Positions 50,627 to 62,153 of a stretch of DNA of 64,000 nt are shown piece after piece (the first letter of the stretch is position 1; every line of letters begins with the position of its first letter). The stretch covers positions 589,612-653,611 of the forward strand of contig RHPI01003642.1 in the NCBI GenBank assembly GCA_009103225.1, written 5' to 3'. A program made the position numbers and the translations under genes. Below the pieces are notes generated by a model. That model worked only from the letters and a program-made list of their open reading frames with translations. It was not told the DNA's origin and did not search any database. This DNA comes from Chlorokybus atmophyticus. Lineage: Eukaryota > Streptophyta > Chlorokybophyceae > Chlorokybales > Chlorokybaceae.

Positions 50627-51248
50627 GACTTCAAGGATGGATACGCTGTCCGAGTGCTGCTTGATGGCCTTGGACGCAGCGTTGTCAATGAGTCGTTGAC
50701 AAACGCGCTGTGCCGATATGCGTAGTGTTGCTTGTAATACACATTGCAGTCTCTGACTTGTGTGGTTGGGTATATACTGTTGCAATACAGCTTGCCGCCA
50801 CGCCAGCGTGTGTTGGGCGTTGGAGACCCATGCATGTTACTATACTTGCAATTGGTCTACCTTGCTACTGTGAGTTGAGTGATCAACATTGCCCATGCAC
50901 AACCCACATCATGAAGTTTACGTGACCACACATACCCCTCTATTATATCGACGGACAAGCACAGACACAGCCATATGGCCACATATGTCACGATCCCAAT
51001 CACAACACCATTCAGCGTGCTGACCATCAGCCCAACAGCACGTCTGCTCATATGAGCATGCAAGGTCATCATGACACGACCACACGAAGTTCCACGCATC
51101 ACTGCATACTTCACACCACCAGGGACATCCATGAATATATTGAGTTGTAGCGTGCTATGTGAGGGATCACGCAGTGACAACCATGTCAGTGCACGAAGGT
51201 AAGATTGCATTGCACATACAGTGCAACAGTCACCTACACTACGCTGCG
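50627..51248. other. Spacer between convergent murD and Tudor-like gene
   Basis: About 620 bp with 3' UTR sequence. No gene or repeat was recognised. Confidence 0.4.
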
Positions 51249-53950
51249 CTAAGCCACGCTCTCAGCCTGTCCACCAGGCTCTGGCTCTGGCTCCATTGGC
51301 ACTGCATCATCGGGCGCGGGCAACTCCATATGTACCTCACCGAACATGTTGCCTTCTGGCTCTTCTGGTGCACCAGAACCACCTGGATGAGATGCATGAG
51401 CTGGTTGCTCTTCCTGAAAAGGCTGTGAGGTTGTTGGCATCTCTGTCGTCATCGCATCCACAGTGAAAGCTTGTGAGGCTCGCAGCAATTGCTGTTGGTC
51501 GCCTGTTGCTCCAGCCCTGAGTTCGGCAGCCTCTTTGTCGCTGTGTGCCGAAACCTTGCGCTTGTGCCGTTTGGGCGCTGTGGCGGTGGCGAGAGCAGAC
51601 TCTTTGCCACTGAACTTGCTCGACACGTGGTGCAGCATCCGCTCAATGTCCTTCAGATAGTGCCGGAACTGGTCCAGAGCCTCTGGTCTGTCCACATGCT
51701 GCAGGTTCTTCATAATGTCGGACATGGCCATGGTGATGTTGCTCTCGGCATCACCGACGGGTTGGTAGTGCTGGGCCATGGCACCATCTGCATAACATGC
51801 CGTCACTGTCATTGCGCATGTAGTACACACACGGTTTCCTAGCGTGCACCCTACCCGTAAGAGTACCATGGGCGAGGGTGGCATTGCCTTCTGCGTGCTC
51901 AGTGATACCGAGCTCCATGGAGCTCGTCTCTTGCTGGTGCCGCTGGTCTTCAGCAGTCAAACCAACTTCATGATTGCCATTGTATGAGACGTGTCCACCT
52001 GCACAGGAGAAGAAGTAAGCCACACAGGAAACATGGCAGTCGTCTGTGTTCTGTGTTCACTCATATCATCCTAAACTGCTTCCTACCCGCAGAGGCTTCA
52101 CCCGATGGCTCGATGATAGTAAGGGAAGGATGAGCAGCATGGTTGGAATGCGGGCGATTGATCTGGATGACCACGATGTCAGGCTCGGCTCGGTAGCGTG
52201 TGATGCTCATGCGAAAGGTGCAGCCGCAATTGAGGGGGTCGTTTGGCTTTTTCGGGTTGCCTCGACTGCATGCGTACGTTGTCTTCTCGAGTATGTTGGG
52301 CCCCCGCTTGCCCGGATCCCTCAAGGAGGCATTCTTCAGTGGTGACGGCATGGCCATATTCAAGCCGCCATCTCTGCTTTCACCGCCTCCTGCGCCTTCT
52401 TGCTGATGGGTGTTACCAGCTGCAGCTTCATCTGCAGCAGCATCTTGCTCTTGTTGGGCACCACTTGCTGACACCTCGAGAGTCTTGTTCTTGGCTGCTC
52501 GCCGCGTGGATCCCGTATTGACCTTCACGGTCATCACCAAGTCCATGCTGTTCTCCAGCTGGTATTGCAGCAGCCAGTCCCTCATCTGCTGCACCGGAAG
52601 CCTCATCTCCGGCAACAGCTCTGCAACGCAGGCATGCTTATGGGATATGTATCAATCAATCAATCAAGCCCAAACACTCTGGGTACTGACCTGCTGCCTG
52701 AGGGTCTTCGCAATGCAAGTCAGCTGTTCTCACACCTCTGCTCAGCTCAGCACTCCCGTCAAACTGAACGGTGCAGCGCTTGCTCGTGAACGATGTGATA
52801 TTCCCCGTGCGCCCGTAATTTACGCCGTATACACACCGCACTCGCTGTCCGGCTCCAGTGGGAGGCTCGCGAACTCCTGCATGCCAAGTGAACTGCATAA
52901 ACACACCAGCACAGACTTTTACACTTGGTGCTTGGCATTCACCTTCAAACAAGGGGTGGAGATTCTGTCGGCTGACCCATTTCGTGCTCGAGCCTGTAGC
53001 CCCTGCCTCTTGGCCTGGCACGGGGTCCCAGACGATACGATACCGCAACCCTTTCTCATCCGCGTCGATGATGGTACCCGTGCGGTAGTTGTGCGTGTGG
53101 TTTACTCGCGAGTGCAGCGGCAGCCGCAACGCTTCCGGATCAGTGCTTGCATCTGATGAGCAGATAAACAGACACCAAATACATCACGTACAACAAGGGG
53201 CGTATGCGTATGTGTATAGGTGCATACATATCCACAACAGCATGGCTACCATGTGAAGCTATCAATCAACCTGGCAGAGCTAACAGCTTCTTCCGTCGCT
53301 TTGTTGGCTGTTTCCACAACGCCTCCTGAAGAGGTGCAGAGTACTCGTCTTCCACGCCTTGATCGGTGGTGGTGGCAGCCAAGTCCTCGCAGTGCAGGAG
53401 CGCCGTGCTGATCAGACTGCTGCTCCCGTCCTCGAACCACTTGATCAAACACTCCGCCTCCCTGAATTCGACCACTCGAGCCCGCTTGCCACACGTCTTG
53501 CCATGCACGCATATGACCACCTGGTCGGCTTCTGTAGGCAGCACCTGCAAACCTGTTTCCGCGCGTATACGAAAATGCCAAACCTAAGTGTTAACCATAC
53601 GCTGGCAGTGTGTGAAACAACTCTTCAGAAGCATTACCTCTGTAAAGTGGCTGCAAGTACTTGCTGAGGATCCACCTCGGTCCATGCCGCCGCTCACGCT
53701 CGCTGGCATCATCCCACACAACCAAGCAGCGGCTGGCATCCTACCCAACATAGTGAGAATAGCTGAACACAAAGATGCGTAGCAACAGTTGTGTGCAGAT
53801 GGTGCGACTGACTGCAATGTGACACGAAAGCACCAACCTGGTCCACAGCGACAACCGTGCCGGTGCGGCAGGAATTTTGCCTGTGCACGACGTGCGTGTT
53901 GACGCACAGTTGCTGCTCTTGGTACGAAGCCGGCTCTTCATCTGATCAAC
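51249..53950 (-). CDS. Protein with tandem Tudor/KOW-like modules and a zinc-finger-like segment
   Basis: Not matched to a named family. In gene order, exons at about 53,944-53,839 (NSCRTGTVVAVDQ) and 53,739-53,634 (CLVVWDDASERERRHGPRWI) form one small-barrel module. An exon at 53,546-53,272 has VVICVHGKTCGKRARVVEF then CLIKWFEDGSS. An exon at about 53,150-52,946 repeats the first type (YRTGTIIDADEKGLRYRIVW, STKWVSRQNLHPLFEG), and 52,880-52,690 repeats the second (VRCVYGVNYGRTGNI, CTVQFDGSAE). An exon at about 52,622-52,090 has CSRGNPKKPNDPLNCGCTFR followed by HSNHAAH, like a GCM/WRKY or FAR1-type zinc finger. The last exon, about 51,790-51,249, is helical then acidic and stops at 51,249. The 5' end was not found. 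Chromatin or nucleic-acid binding is inferred. Confidence 0.6.
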
Positions 53951-54786
53951 ATACGTCCATAAACCACTGCAAGTGTGATATGGCATTGCGCGATCCCACT
54001 GCCAATGCTGCACAACCTGACTTGCAGATGGCGTACTGCATGCATGCGCCAGAAGGTTCTTGCTGAAGACAACATGATGGGACTTACCAGCCATCAGTGC
54101 TGTGTGAAGAAGATCAGCAGCAAGTCATGCTTTGTAGCGGTTGCCAAGAAGGTTTGCCTGCCATCTGGCACACGAGCTTTATGTACTAGCACTTGATGTC
54201 TCTGAAGTGTGCTCTCTTAGCCCCTACTTGGACGACACAACTGAGTCTCACACTGTCCAGCCGCACGCATGCATGCCAACTCACCGGAATCAACACAGCG
54301 ACCGGAGCGTCGTTAAGCTCCAAGCCACTATCGTGGTTGTGGTTACGGCAAAGGTCGTCATCAACAGCTGATTTCCAGTACAACCATGCACGCCTCAGCA
54401 TCATCCATCACAATGACTCCCTCGTGGACCCTGCCGCCGCTTCAGGCGCAAGCAGGGAGAGCACACAGCAGCAGATGGATTGAAATTAAGGGTTTGACTA
54501 TGGCGGAGAGGAGGACAAGGACAAAGCATGCGGTCGGCCCCGAACCGGATGCCAGCCTCTTCTTCACTTGCTCGTCCCGTGGCGTCCCGAACCGGATCCG
54601 ACAGTTACGCGGTGTAACGCTTCGTTACCAACGCAACACCTGCTGACACTGCTTGGCAAGCAGCGTCACCAATGGATGTGATTCACCGTCAATCATTCAC
54701 GTCCAAGGCGATTGATTCACTGATCCACTGAAGCCCTGCTGCTGCAGTCATTACAGTGAGCACTGACAATTCTGGGCGGGAGTGCG
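53951..54786. other. Region between the Tudor-like and YCII genes
   Basis: May contain first exons of the Tudor-like gene (minus), but none could be shown: frames at 54,150-54,404 have no recognisable content. The right part is the YCII upstream region. Confidence 0.35.
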
Positions 54787-55863
54787 ATGGTGTCCGCGAT
54801 GGCGGCGGCGGCGGTGGTGGCGGCGCCGCTGCTGCTGGCGCAGCTGGTGTCCCGCAAGCGGCCTGCGGGACGAGCAGCAGGTAGAGTGTCCCCTCCGCCA
54901 GGATCTCGGAGCCTTAACTACAGCACCAATTCGCGAGGGGAAGTGCCTGGTAAGCACAAAGGCTGTGCAATGCATGCACAGAGGGAGTCTCAGTGAGCTG
55001 GAATTATCAACTGACTTGTGCGTAATTTGGGCAGCTGGCGAGGCTGGGAGGCCTTTCGGGCCTGGCGGCCTGGCGGCAGCTGCGGGCCGTGGAGATAGTG
55101 GCAACAATGTGTATGTGGTGCGGGTGCTGACAGCAGAAGATTTCAACGAGATCACCGAGCAGCAAGAGCCGGACCTTCCATTCAAGCATGGGGCCTACTT
55201 GAAGAGGTGAGAGAAGCAACGCTCAACAAAGTGCAGGCTCGCAGTCTGTAACATAACACTTGTGCCATGCATGCACGCATGTTAGCACTTGTAACCAAGC
55301 ATCCTATACACATGCGCATTGTTCTACACGTGTGGACATAGGTGCGAACACGTACAGGTTTGCACCCAAGCTCAGTAGTCAGTAAATAGGTTATGCGTAT
55401 TCCATAAGCCTTCCCTAGAACGTTGTTATAGCTCCGCAATGATATGCACCCAAAGTTGTGCAGCAACATGAGTACATAAAAAAGCCAATGACTGCAGCTG
55501 CTTGCATTGCGATGCAGCCTCTACGATGAAGGGAAGCTCAAGTTGGCTGGGCCGTTCAATCCCATTACAAGAGATGGTGGCATCTGGGTGCTCAGTGTGC
55601 CCACCATGGACGACGCCCTGGAGTGTTTGCACAACGCACCCTTCTACAAGACCGGTCAGGACCCTTGCCCTGCCCTGATATCACATGTCATGATGTTGTC
55701 GGCACAGCTCACAAGTGGCAATCCTGCAGCTCATTGACCTTTTCGTTTCGTTTTCGTCGCAGGTTTGATACGCGACACGCAAGTTTACGAGTGGAACCTC
55801 ATGTTTGGTGATGAAGAAGCGTTGCACTACCTGACAGGATCAAAGAAATTGAGCTCCGCATGA
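54787..55863 (+). CDS. YCII-related domain protein
   Basis: YCII-like domains are small ferredoxin-like folds with a conserved His/Asp pair, of largely unknown function. Four exons, 54,787-54,880, 55,035-55,206, 55,518-55,654 and 55,763-55,863, give 167 residues. The first 50 residues are Ala/Arg/Gly-rich (MVSAMAAAAVVAAPLLLAQL), suggesting an organelle presequence. The domain follows: NVYVVRVLTAEDF, KHGAYLKSLYDEGKLKLAGP, GGIWVLSVPTMDDALECL, APFYKTG, and VYEWNLMFG at the end. This order (H...GKL-x-GPF...GG-x-x-V-x-x-x-S-x-x-E/D-A...DPF...G) is the family pattern. All phases fit. Converges with SET: 270 bp between stops. Confidence 0.85.
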
Positions 55864-56132
55864 GCCAGTCGGTCAGGATACGGCGCCATTTGCACAGTTA
55901 AAACCAGGCCGACAGCCAATCCATTTTGCATTAAGGATTGGACACCAAAACTGTATGAACATCAAATATACTGTACATACGACATCAATTGTTGCAACTG
56001 CTGAGTATGTGCCTCGCTGTCCAGTTAACACAGCGCGTGCCTGCTGTGTGCAAGCTCGACCTGTGCCCACGTGCCAAGGTAGTGTGCGCTCTGACCATAG
56101 CTGCCACGGTTAGCATCAGCCACTGCATGCCT

Positions 56133-58140
56133 CTAAGTTTCGTCCAGCTCTTTATCATCCCCGTCACTTTCATCATCAGGTTCGCCTTCATCACTACCGT
56201 CCTCTTCGTCTTCAGAGCCTTCAATTGCCTGCAGGTGCTTCTGTCTGTTACTACACTGCAGCAGCGAGTCTCTCTGAGCCGCAGATCGATCATGAAATCG
56301 CATAAGGCCAAACCTCAACACCGTCGGAGTCTTCATCTGTGTGGTCAGAGCCTTCAGGTTGTTCTTCACCATACTCAATGGCCTGCCAGACAAAGATTTA
56401 GTCGCCTGGCAGCCTACACAACTGACATCCGTCCAATACATGCAACCGCACCGCATTGTAGTACTTCAATGGATCCTGCCATAGGTCGTCCTTGATGATA
56501 TCAGCAATCTGCATAGCCCACCGTAGCTTAAAGTCGGTTACGGCAATCAATTTAGCCATCTGACTTGGGGGGTGCTCACCTCGTCCTCGTCACCTTTCCT
56601 GAGTCCCCTTGTGAACCATGAGAAAAAGCTGCGGTACATGATAAGCTGAGGTTAGTACAGGCAAGCTAAGCTTAGTATAAGCGCCGAAACCGAAAATACC
56701 CATACCTGAGTTGACTGTAAGCGCGCTTGTTGCCTTTGAAGTCATCAGGTGGCTTTGTGATGTCCTGCAGACAGGGCCCAACGTATTTGCTGAGCAATAT
56801 GTCATGGCAGCAGCCACCAAAACACCATAATGCAGTAGCAACCTTGCCAGGTCTCCACTGTGGTTTTGTGCCCACTGTCTCTGGCTCGCCACTGTCACTG
56901 TACCTAACTTCCTTGAAAAGCTCGCGGTCTTCAAAGTATGGATTGTCTTCTCTAAATTTCTGCCAACAGCAAGCCAGCTCGCTCACAATAATACCCAGTA
57001 TGGCTCGAAGGGCACTCAGCGTACCATTGTTATCTTGTAGCCAGAGCTCATGTCAGGCGACTCGTCCACAATCAGCTCTTCTAAGTATGAGAGAATCTGC
57101 ATGGACGATGGGTTGTTGTATTTAACAATCGCAAATGAAAGCCCCACCTCAATAGTGGAAAGCCCATGTACCTGGTGGTCTTCATCAAGTAGAAGGTCGC
57201 CGAGAACAGGATGGCAGGCAAACTGCAGGAAACATGCTGCATTACAAGAGGCATATCATGCGCCGCACACTTCTCCCCGACACCATGCCAGTGCAAGGAT
57301 GTATACCGCGGTCAGCCAGAACTCGGGAATATTCCTGATGATCTCATTGCGCTTTTGGTACAACGGCTTCTTCACCGCATTCCACTTCATCTCCACTGCC
57401 AGCACCTCGTCGCTTGACTTGTCGTTGATCTGCCATTCAGCATGTATCATGACATACACTAGCTACCCCCATTGTGAAAAAAGGTGCTGATTCCCATGAT
57501 CACAGAAGCTTCACACAAGCATGCCCCATGTCAGTGAACAACTGGCGCTTTGCAGTGCTGCAAAGTAGCTGTACACTGCTGCTTGTACCCGTGTGCATTG
57601 TCTTCAGCTAAAGACGATGAACACGGGTGCAGCTAGGTGCTGGCACGTTTCTACATTGCAAGCCATACTCAATAGTAGAGTGACCTGACAGACGGGCAGC
57701 TCAATCGCGCAACGCTGGCTTGCCGACAGTCGAGCTAGGTACTGAGACGACACATGCCGTTCCGGCTGTGGATGCTGCCTTTCAGCTGAAGCAAGCAATC
57801 ATGCAACACGCAGCATGCCCCACTTGCGTCAGCGTTATGCACTGAGGTCTCAACAACCCAGATGAAATGAGGTGCATTGTTATTGACAACGTTGAATAGC
57901 ATTGTACGTCATGCATTCGGCTACTGTGCCAGTACAATAACTGAGCCAAAGCGGAGCATAACGCACCTGCTCCAATTCCTCTTGGGTCTCAGACAGCATG
58001 CCGAGATTAGCTTCATCAAGTGCAGCTTGCTTCTCCAGAACGTCCTGCTGCTGCTTGCCACTCTTAACAGCTGTTGCCGCACCTCCCCCCGCAGCTGCCG
58101 GTTCGCCCCCACCCTTCCTGGCCCTCTTAGCCTCTCCCAT
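56133..58140 (-). CDS. SET: SET/NAP family histone chaperone
   Basis: SET (plant NRP, yeast Vps75-like) proteins bind histones H3-H4 and H2A-H2B; animal SET also inhibits PP2A. Ten exons sum to 288 residues: 58,140-57,967, 57,429-57,307, 57,222-57,172, 57,096-57,025, 56,959-56,843, 56,764-56,706, 56,628-56,580, 56,508-56,452, 56,382-56,314 and 56,228-56,133. The N-terminus is MGEAKRARKGG with a dimerisation helix ending SETQEELEQINDKSSDEVLA. The NAP core follows: KPLYQKRNEIIRNIPEFWLT, HPVLGDLLLDEDHQ, DNPYFEDRELFKEVRYSDSG, PQWRPGK, SFFSWFTRGLRKGDEDE and DIIKDDLWQDPLKYYN. The C-terminal 50 residues are very acidic (EDEEDGSDEGEPDDESDGDD), as expected. Divergent from TTC33, with 255 bp between start codons. 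Confidence 0.95.
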
Positions 58141-58395
58141 GACCTCCTTGATTGCAGCTCTTCCACAGCTAGAGGTGCACCCTCGTCACCTCACCTAGCC
58201 AACCACCCATCTAGCACAAAAGCTGCTCAGCATCCAACCAACGCCGCCGCCAACGCCGCTCTGCTCAAACACAGCTCTGCTCACCATCAATGCCCCAGCA
58301 GGTTGAATAGGGTTTGTCTGTGCGTGAGCCAATAGCGGCTGTACAAAGCGGCGGAGGCGGCGGTGGTGGGTGGTAGGGGTGCTGGTGGTGGTGGC

Positions 58396-59952
58396 ATGCA
58401 GATCCAGTGGAAGAAAGGCGCAGTCAACGGGCAAACAGCCAAGCGTCAGCGCCTGCGCCCTTCTCCTTTGGCGGAACAGAGCGAGGAGGTGGACGCTGCC
58501 GCTGACAGCACGCAGCTGGGTAGGCGTTGGCAGGCGTGTGTCCGCGGTTAGGCTCTCCGTTGTTATGCCTCTGTTCATGTGTCTTCATGTATTTCGTAGC
58601 TAAGTATTACGTGAGTATTACGGCGTGTGTGTGTGCCGTAGAGCAGCAGGACGCGCTGAACACACCCATGTACGTATGTATGTAGAGTGTTGTACTACTG
58701 CACTACCTATCTACGTTGTTGCTAGCAAAGCCACAAAACCTGCTGTTGTGCTACTGTTCCGGTCATTGTAATACAGGTAATGCAGCGTACGCATCCCACT
58801 GAACAGCTCAGCACTGGCTGCTTCAATAACCTCATCTGCAACTGTGTCCGTTGCATGTAGGTTAGGGGCTGTGCGCGTGTGCTCTGAGCTATGAAAGCCC
58901 TTGGCAGTGCTGACAGTGAGGCTGACTTGCGCATGGTGTGCGTGTCCTGGTTGCAGTGGCACGAGAGCACTCTGCTGCTGACGAGGTTGATTCTGCCTCT
59001 GCATTGGAAGCGTCTCGGCGGCAGCAAGAAGCTGGCAACGCCCTCGCAGAGGTCAGTGGCTACTTGTTGGGGACTCAGAGCAACGTTTAGGTTGCTGATA
59101 TGCCCTTGTCATAGCAGCGTGTGTATAGTGCGCGCACATGTCTCTGCAGTCATGCACAGCACTTACCCGGCTTGCTTGGCCAGGCTGGTAGATGGGAAGA
59201 ATCGTTGCGCGCCTGGAACAAGGCGGTGGCATTAACACCAAACCGCGCAGCGTTGCACGAGGCACGCGCTCAAGTCCTGCTGGAGACTGGGGACACGTGG
59301 AGTGCGCTTCAGGCCGCAACACGTATGCTGTTTATGTTGTTGCGAGGGCGATGGCAAACCCCTCCTCCATCCCAGTACTTGAAATCGGTTGCGGCCACGG
59401 AGTGACACAGTGTTTGTTGTGCCGCAGGTGCCACTGAGTTGGAACCAGAGTGGGCTGATGTAAGTGTGTACTCTAACAACATGCCTGCAATGTGTCACTG
59501 GACTCAGCACCTTTGTAACCGTATGCAAACCTCCCTCACTGCGTCCCCTGCAGGCACTGGTCACTTTAGGACGAACGCGGCTCCACCTTGGAGAGCCGGC
59601 CTTGGCACTGGAGAGCTTTGAGCAGGCGCTCAGGCTTGAGGTAAGGCTCGCGGCTGCCTGGCCAGTCCAGGATTAAGCCATGCACTAGTATTGATAGTGC
59701 GGCCACTTATCTTTTGGGTGGTTTTCTGTACAGCCCACCAATGCGGCAGCCAGAGAGGAGCTTGACGACGTGCGGGTGCTGGTGTTAAAGCAGCGCGCAA
59801 AAGCGCAGGCCGCAGCTTCAGCCGCAGCTGAAGAACACGAAGGTGACTACACTATGGCATCTGCTGCAGGAAAGGTTGCTGCAGGTATAGTGTACGCTCA
59901 GCGCGTACCAGTAGTAGATCGCTCTCAGGCTGACAGCCACAGAGCACTGTAA
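58396..59952 (+). CDS. TTC33: Tetratricopeptide repeat protein 33 (TTC33)-like
   Basis: TTC33 is a small three-repeat TPR protein of poorly known function. Seven exons sum to 243 residues: 58,396-58,519, 58,642-58,677 (end approximate, chosen by phase), 58,957-59,051, 59,184-59,322, 59,428-59,459, 59,554-59,640 and 59,734-59,952. The N-terminus MQIQWKKGAVNGQTAKR resembles the short basic start of TTC33, and an acidic linker follows. The TPR helices are QEAGNALAEAGRWEESLRAW, NKAVALTPNRAALHEARAQV, LLETGDTWSALQAATRATEL, ADALVTLGRTRLHLGEPALA and LESFEQALRLEPTNAAARE. The tail is Ala/Lys-rich. TGTAA follows the stop within ten bases (59,958). An earlier in-frame start at 58,363 (GTG/ATG region, Gly-rich) is less likely. 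Confidence 0.85.
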
Positions 59953-60539
59953 TCTATATTGTAACTTGTATAATATCAAACTGTACATATGCTCTACAAT
60001 TGCACGTGTCACCACTTGACATACAGAAACTCTTCATCCGCGATCTGGTGTGCATGGCTTGTACTTGGCATGTAATGAGTTTCTGTGTTCAATATTGTTG
60101 TTTCAATCCCGCACAAAGCCAATGTCGCAGGCATTGGGTTGAATGGTGGGGCCAGGAATATCAGTAGAAACAGCACATCACAGGCATATCTGCTGCCTGA
60201 TCGCGGAACGGGTTCGCAGCAATTGACAGAACCGAGCATGCTTGAAACTGCCTGCATTTTGGTTCAACAATTGACTATCGTGCGCATGCAAAGACACACA
60301 GTTGTGACAGTTGCATGTAAAGGGAGTGAAATCCATGAAGTAGCTCTGCTTGCCACTGATGAAGTGCCACCGCCAACACATCGCGAGCTTTCATTTGGTA
60401 ACCAAGTGCGTATGGATGAGGATTGTGCTCCTACAGTTGCCAGTGGCAACGTGGCACAAGGCTAACTTTTACACCAAATCAAACCAAACAGGATCTTTGC
60501 AACGCATTATTTCTGTACAAACGGCAGAGTGTGCTGCCA
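59953..60539. other. Spacer between convergent TTC33 and AK6
   Basis: About 590 bp. A plus-strand open frame (60,085-60,465, 126 codons) has ordinary-looking residues but no recognised domain and lies where both 3' UTRs should be. It was not called. Confidence 0.4.
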
Positions 60540-61717
60540 TTATGACGTCCTTGCCTTGCGGCTGTTGATCCATGCAACTATGCTATCCACATTGCGATCA
60601 AGGTCCTCGACAGTGTTACTAGGACAGGCCTGGATAATCTCCTCTTTGTAACTCTCACGAGCCTCCTCCAACAACACTTGCATAATTTCGCATTCAACAT
60701 TCTCTTGCACCTTTGCGTCCGGGTATCCCCTGTGAAGGGTGCAGCTAAGCGACTAGATGGCGTGCATGAATCAAGCATGATGCCGCGCAACTTCTGTGTG
60801 CTGGCTACGAGGTTCCAAAAGCAGGATCAAAGTCTGTAGTAAACAAAGTGTGTCTCTCACCTTTTCTCCAACCTGTCGTACAGCACGGTGTTGTCTGTTT
60901 GCAAGACAACAACCAGATCAAACCACCGTTGCGGAAAGAAGTCGCAGCTGTGGTAATCAACCACATTCCCGCCCGCACTCATCTGATCTTCCATAGCATC
61001 ACAGATCTGCGCAACCGACGTTATCAGAAGCAGCAGCTTTGCTGCAGACAAACTGCAGCACTTGGCATGCGGAGTGAATGTTGCACAACTCAAGCACACA
61101 GCAAAAGCCGAGTGTGTCTCAAGACGGAGAGATTCGTGCTGCACACGCCTTGATACTGCTGCTATAGACACTTGGCCTGCAACTGCGGGATATCTTTGAT
61201 GACAAGGACGTAGTAGGCAAATAAGCGCAGGTATTTACACTGGAGAATATCATTGAACTTGTCTGGAGACTGTAACGATGATGGATAAGGGCCATGCATG
61301 CAACTTCAAAGTCTGTAGTGGTGCACTTCTTGCCCATGCAAACCGTTTGCCACAAGGGCCTGACCGGCAATGCGCATGCATAAGCAGTGTGTCTATGCGC
61401 TCACCAACGTGAAACCTGCACGCAACACGAAGCACAAACGGTGGACATCACTACAGCAGTATCGAACTGTTTGGGCTTCTTGTGCCGTGCTCTACCTTGT
61501 CCTCGTCAATGATGTAAGCCTCGTGCTCCTCATCGTAACCGTCATGCAGGCTCTTCTCCTTGACAAGATCCCCAACGTTGACGTGCCTCAGGTCTGTAGC
61601 CGCCGCGACTCGTGCCGCCAGCGACGTCTTACCTGTGCCCGGTGTACCCGTCACCAGCACGTTGGGCGTACCCCGCCTACCATCTCCAACCACCTCTATT
61701 CCCATCGCGATAACCAC
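60540..61717 (-). CDS. AK6: Adenylate kinase 6 / Fap7-like ATPase
   Basis: AK6 (CINAP; Fap7 in yeast) is a nuclear adenylate kinase/ATPase needed for late 18S rRNA maturation with uS11. Three exons, 61,717-61,496, 61,006-60,861 and 60,729-60,540, join to 185 residues, against about 172 in human. The P-loop is [40 protein letters not shown] and YIIDEDK follow. Exon 2 has [20 protein letters not shown] then [19 protein letters not shown] and LYDRLEKR, where the lid-like region differs from classical kinases. Exon 3 begins [20 protein letters not shown] and ends with [12 protein letters not shown]. The start ATG at 61,717 adds about 12 residues compared with the ATG at 61,705. Divergent from EIPR1. 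Confidence 0.95.
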
Positions 61718-62153
61718 GACACCACCGCCGCCGCCGCCGCCGCCCAGGCCAGGCCAGACCAGGCCAGCCCAACTTCTTGAACTTCTACTTGAAAACCAGA
61801 TACTGACCTGTTCCGGGTTGGCGGATCCGGTTCAGTAACGGCCTCGGCATTAGGCCAGGCCAAACCAGGCCAGGCCAGTAGTGGCCGGGCTGCTTGGGAC
61901 AGGCAGGATAGCGGCGTCGTGAGAGACAGCGTTGGAAGCCTGATGTGGGAAACGCTATGGCTGAAGCACATGGATTGGCTGGATGCTGAGGAAGGTTGTA
62001 TTTACAAGCTGATCTGTTGAAGTGTTACGCGTGGCCTGTGCGCTCTAGGCGGCGAGGGCAGCAGCAGCTATGGGAAGGCCATCGAGGCTTTTACTGTGCG
62101 AGTGAAGGCGCTAGGCGCAGATCTGGTCTTCAGTCAGCGAGGCCGGCGCCAGC
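61718..62153. promoter_or_regulatory. Divergent AK6/EIPR1 promoter region
   Basis: About 435 bp between start codons. (CCG)n at 61,725-61,745 and a repeated GGCCAGGCC motif (61,745-61,885) stand out. Both genes should be driven from here; this is inferred only from position. Confidence 0.45.

Noticed and set aside
60085-60465. 126-codon plus frame between TTC33 and AK6
   Set aside because: It falls in the spacer expected to hold two 3' UTRs and shows no known motif.
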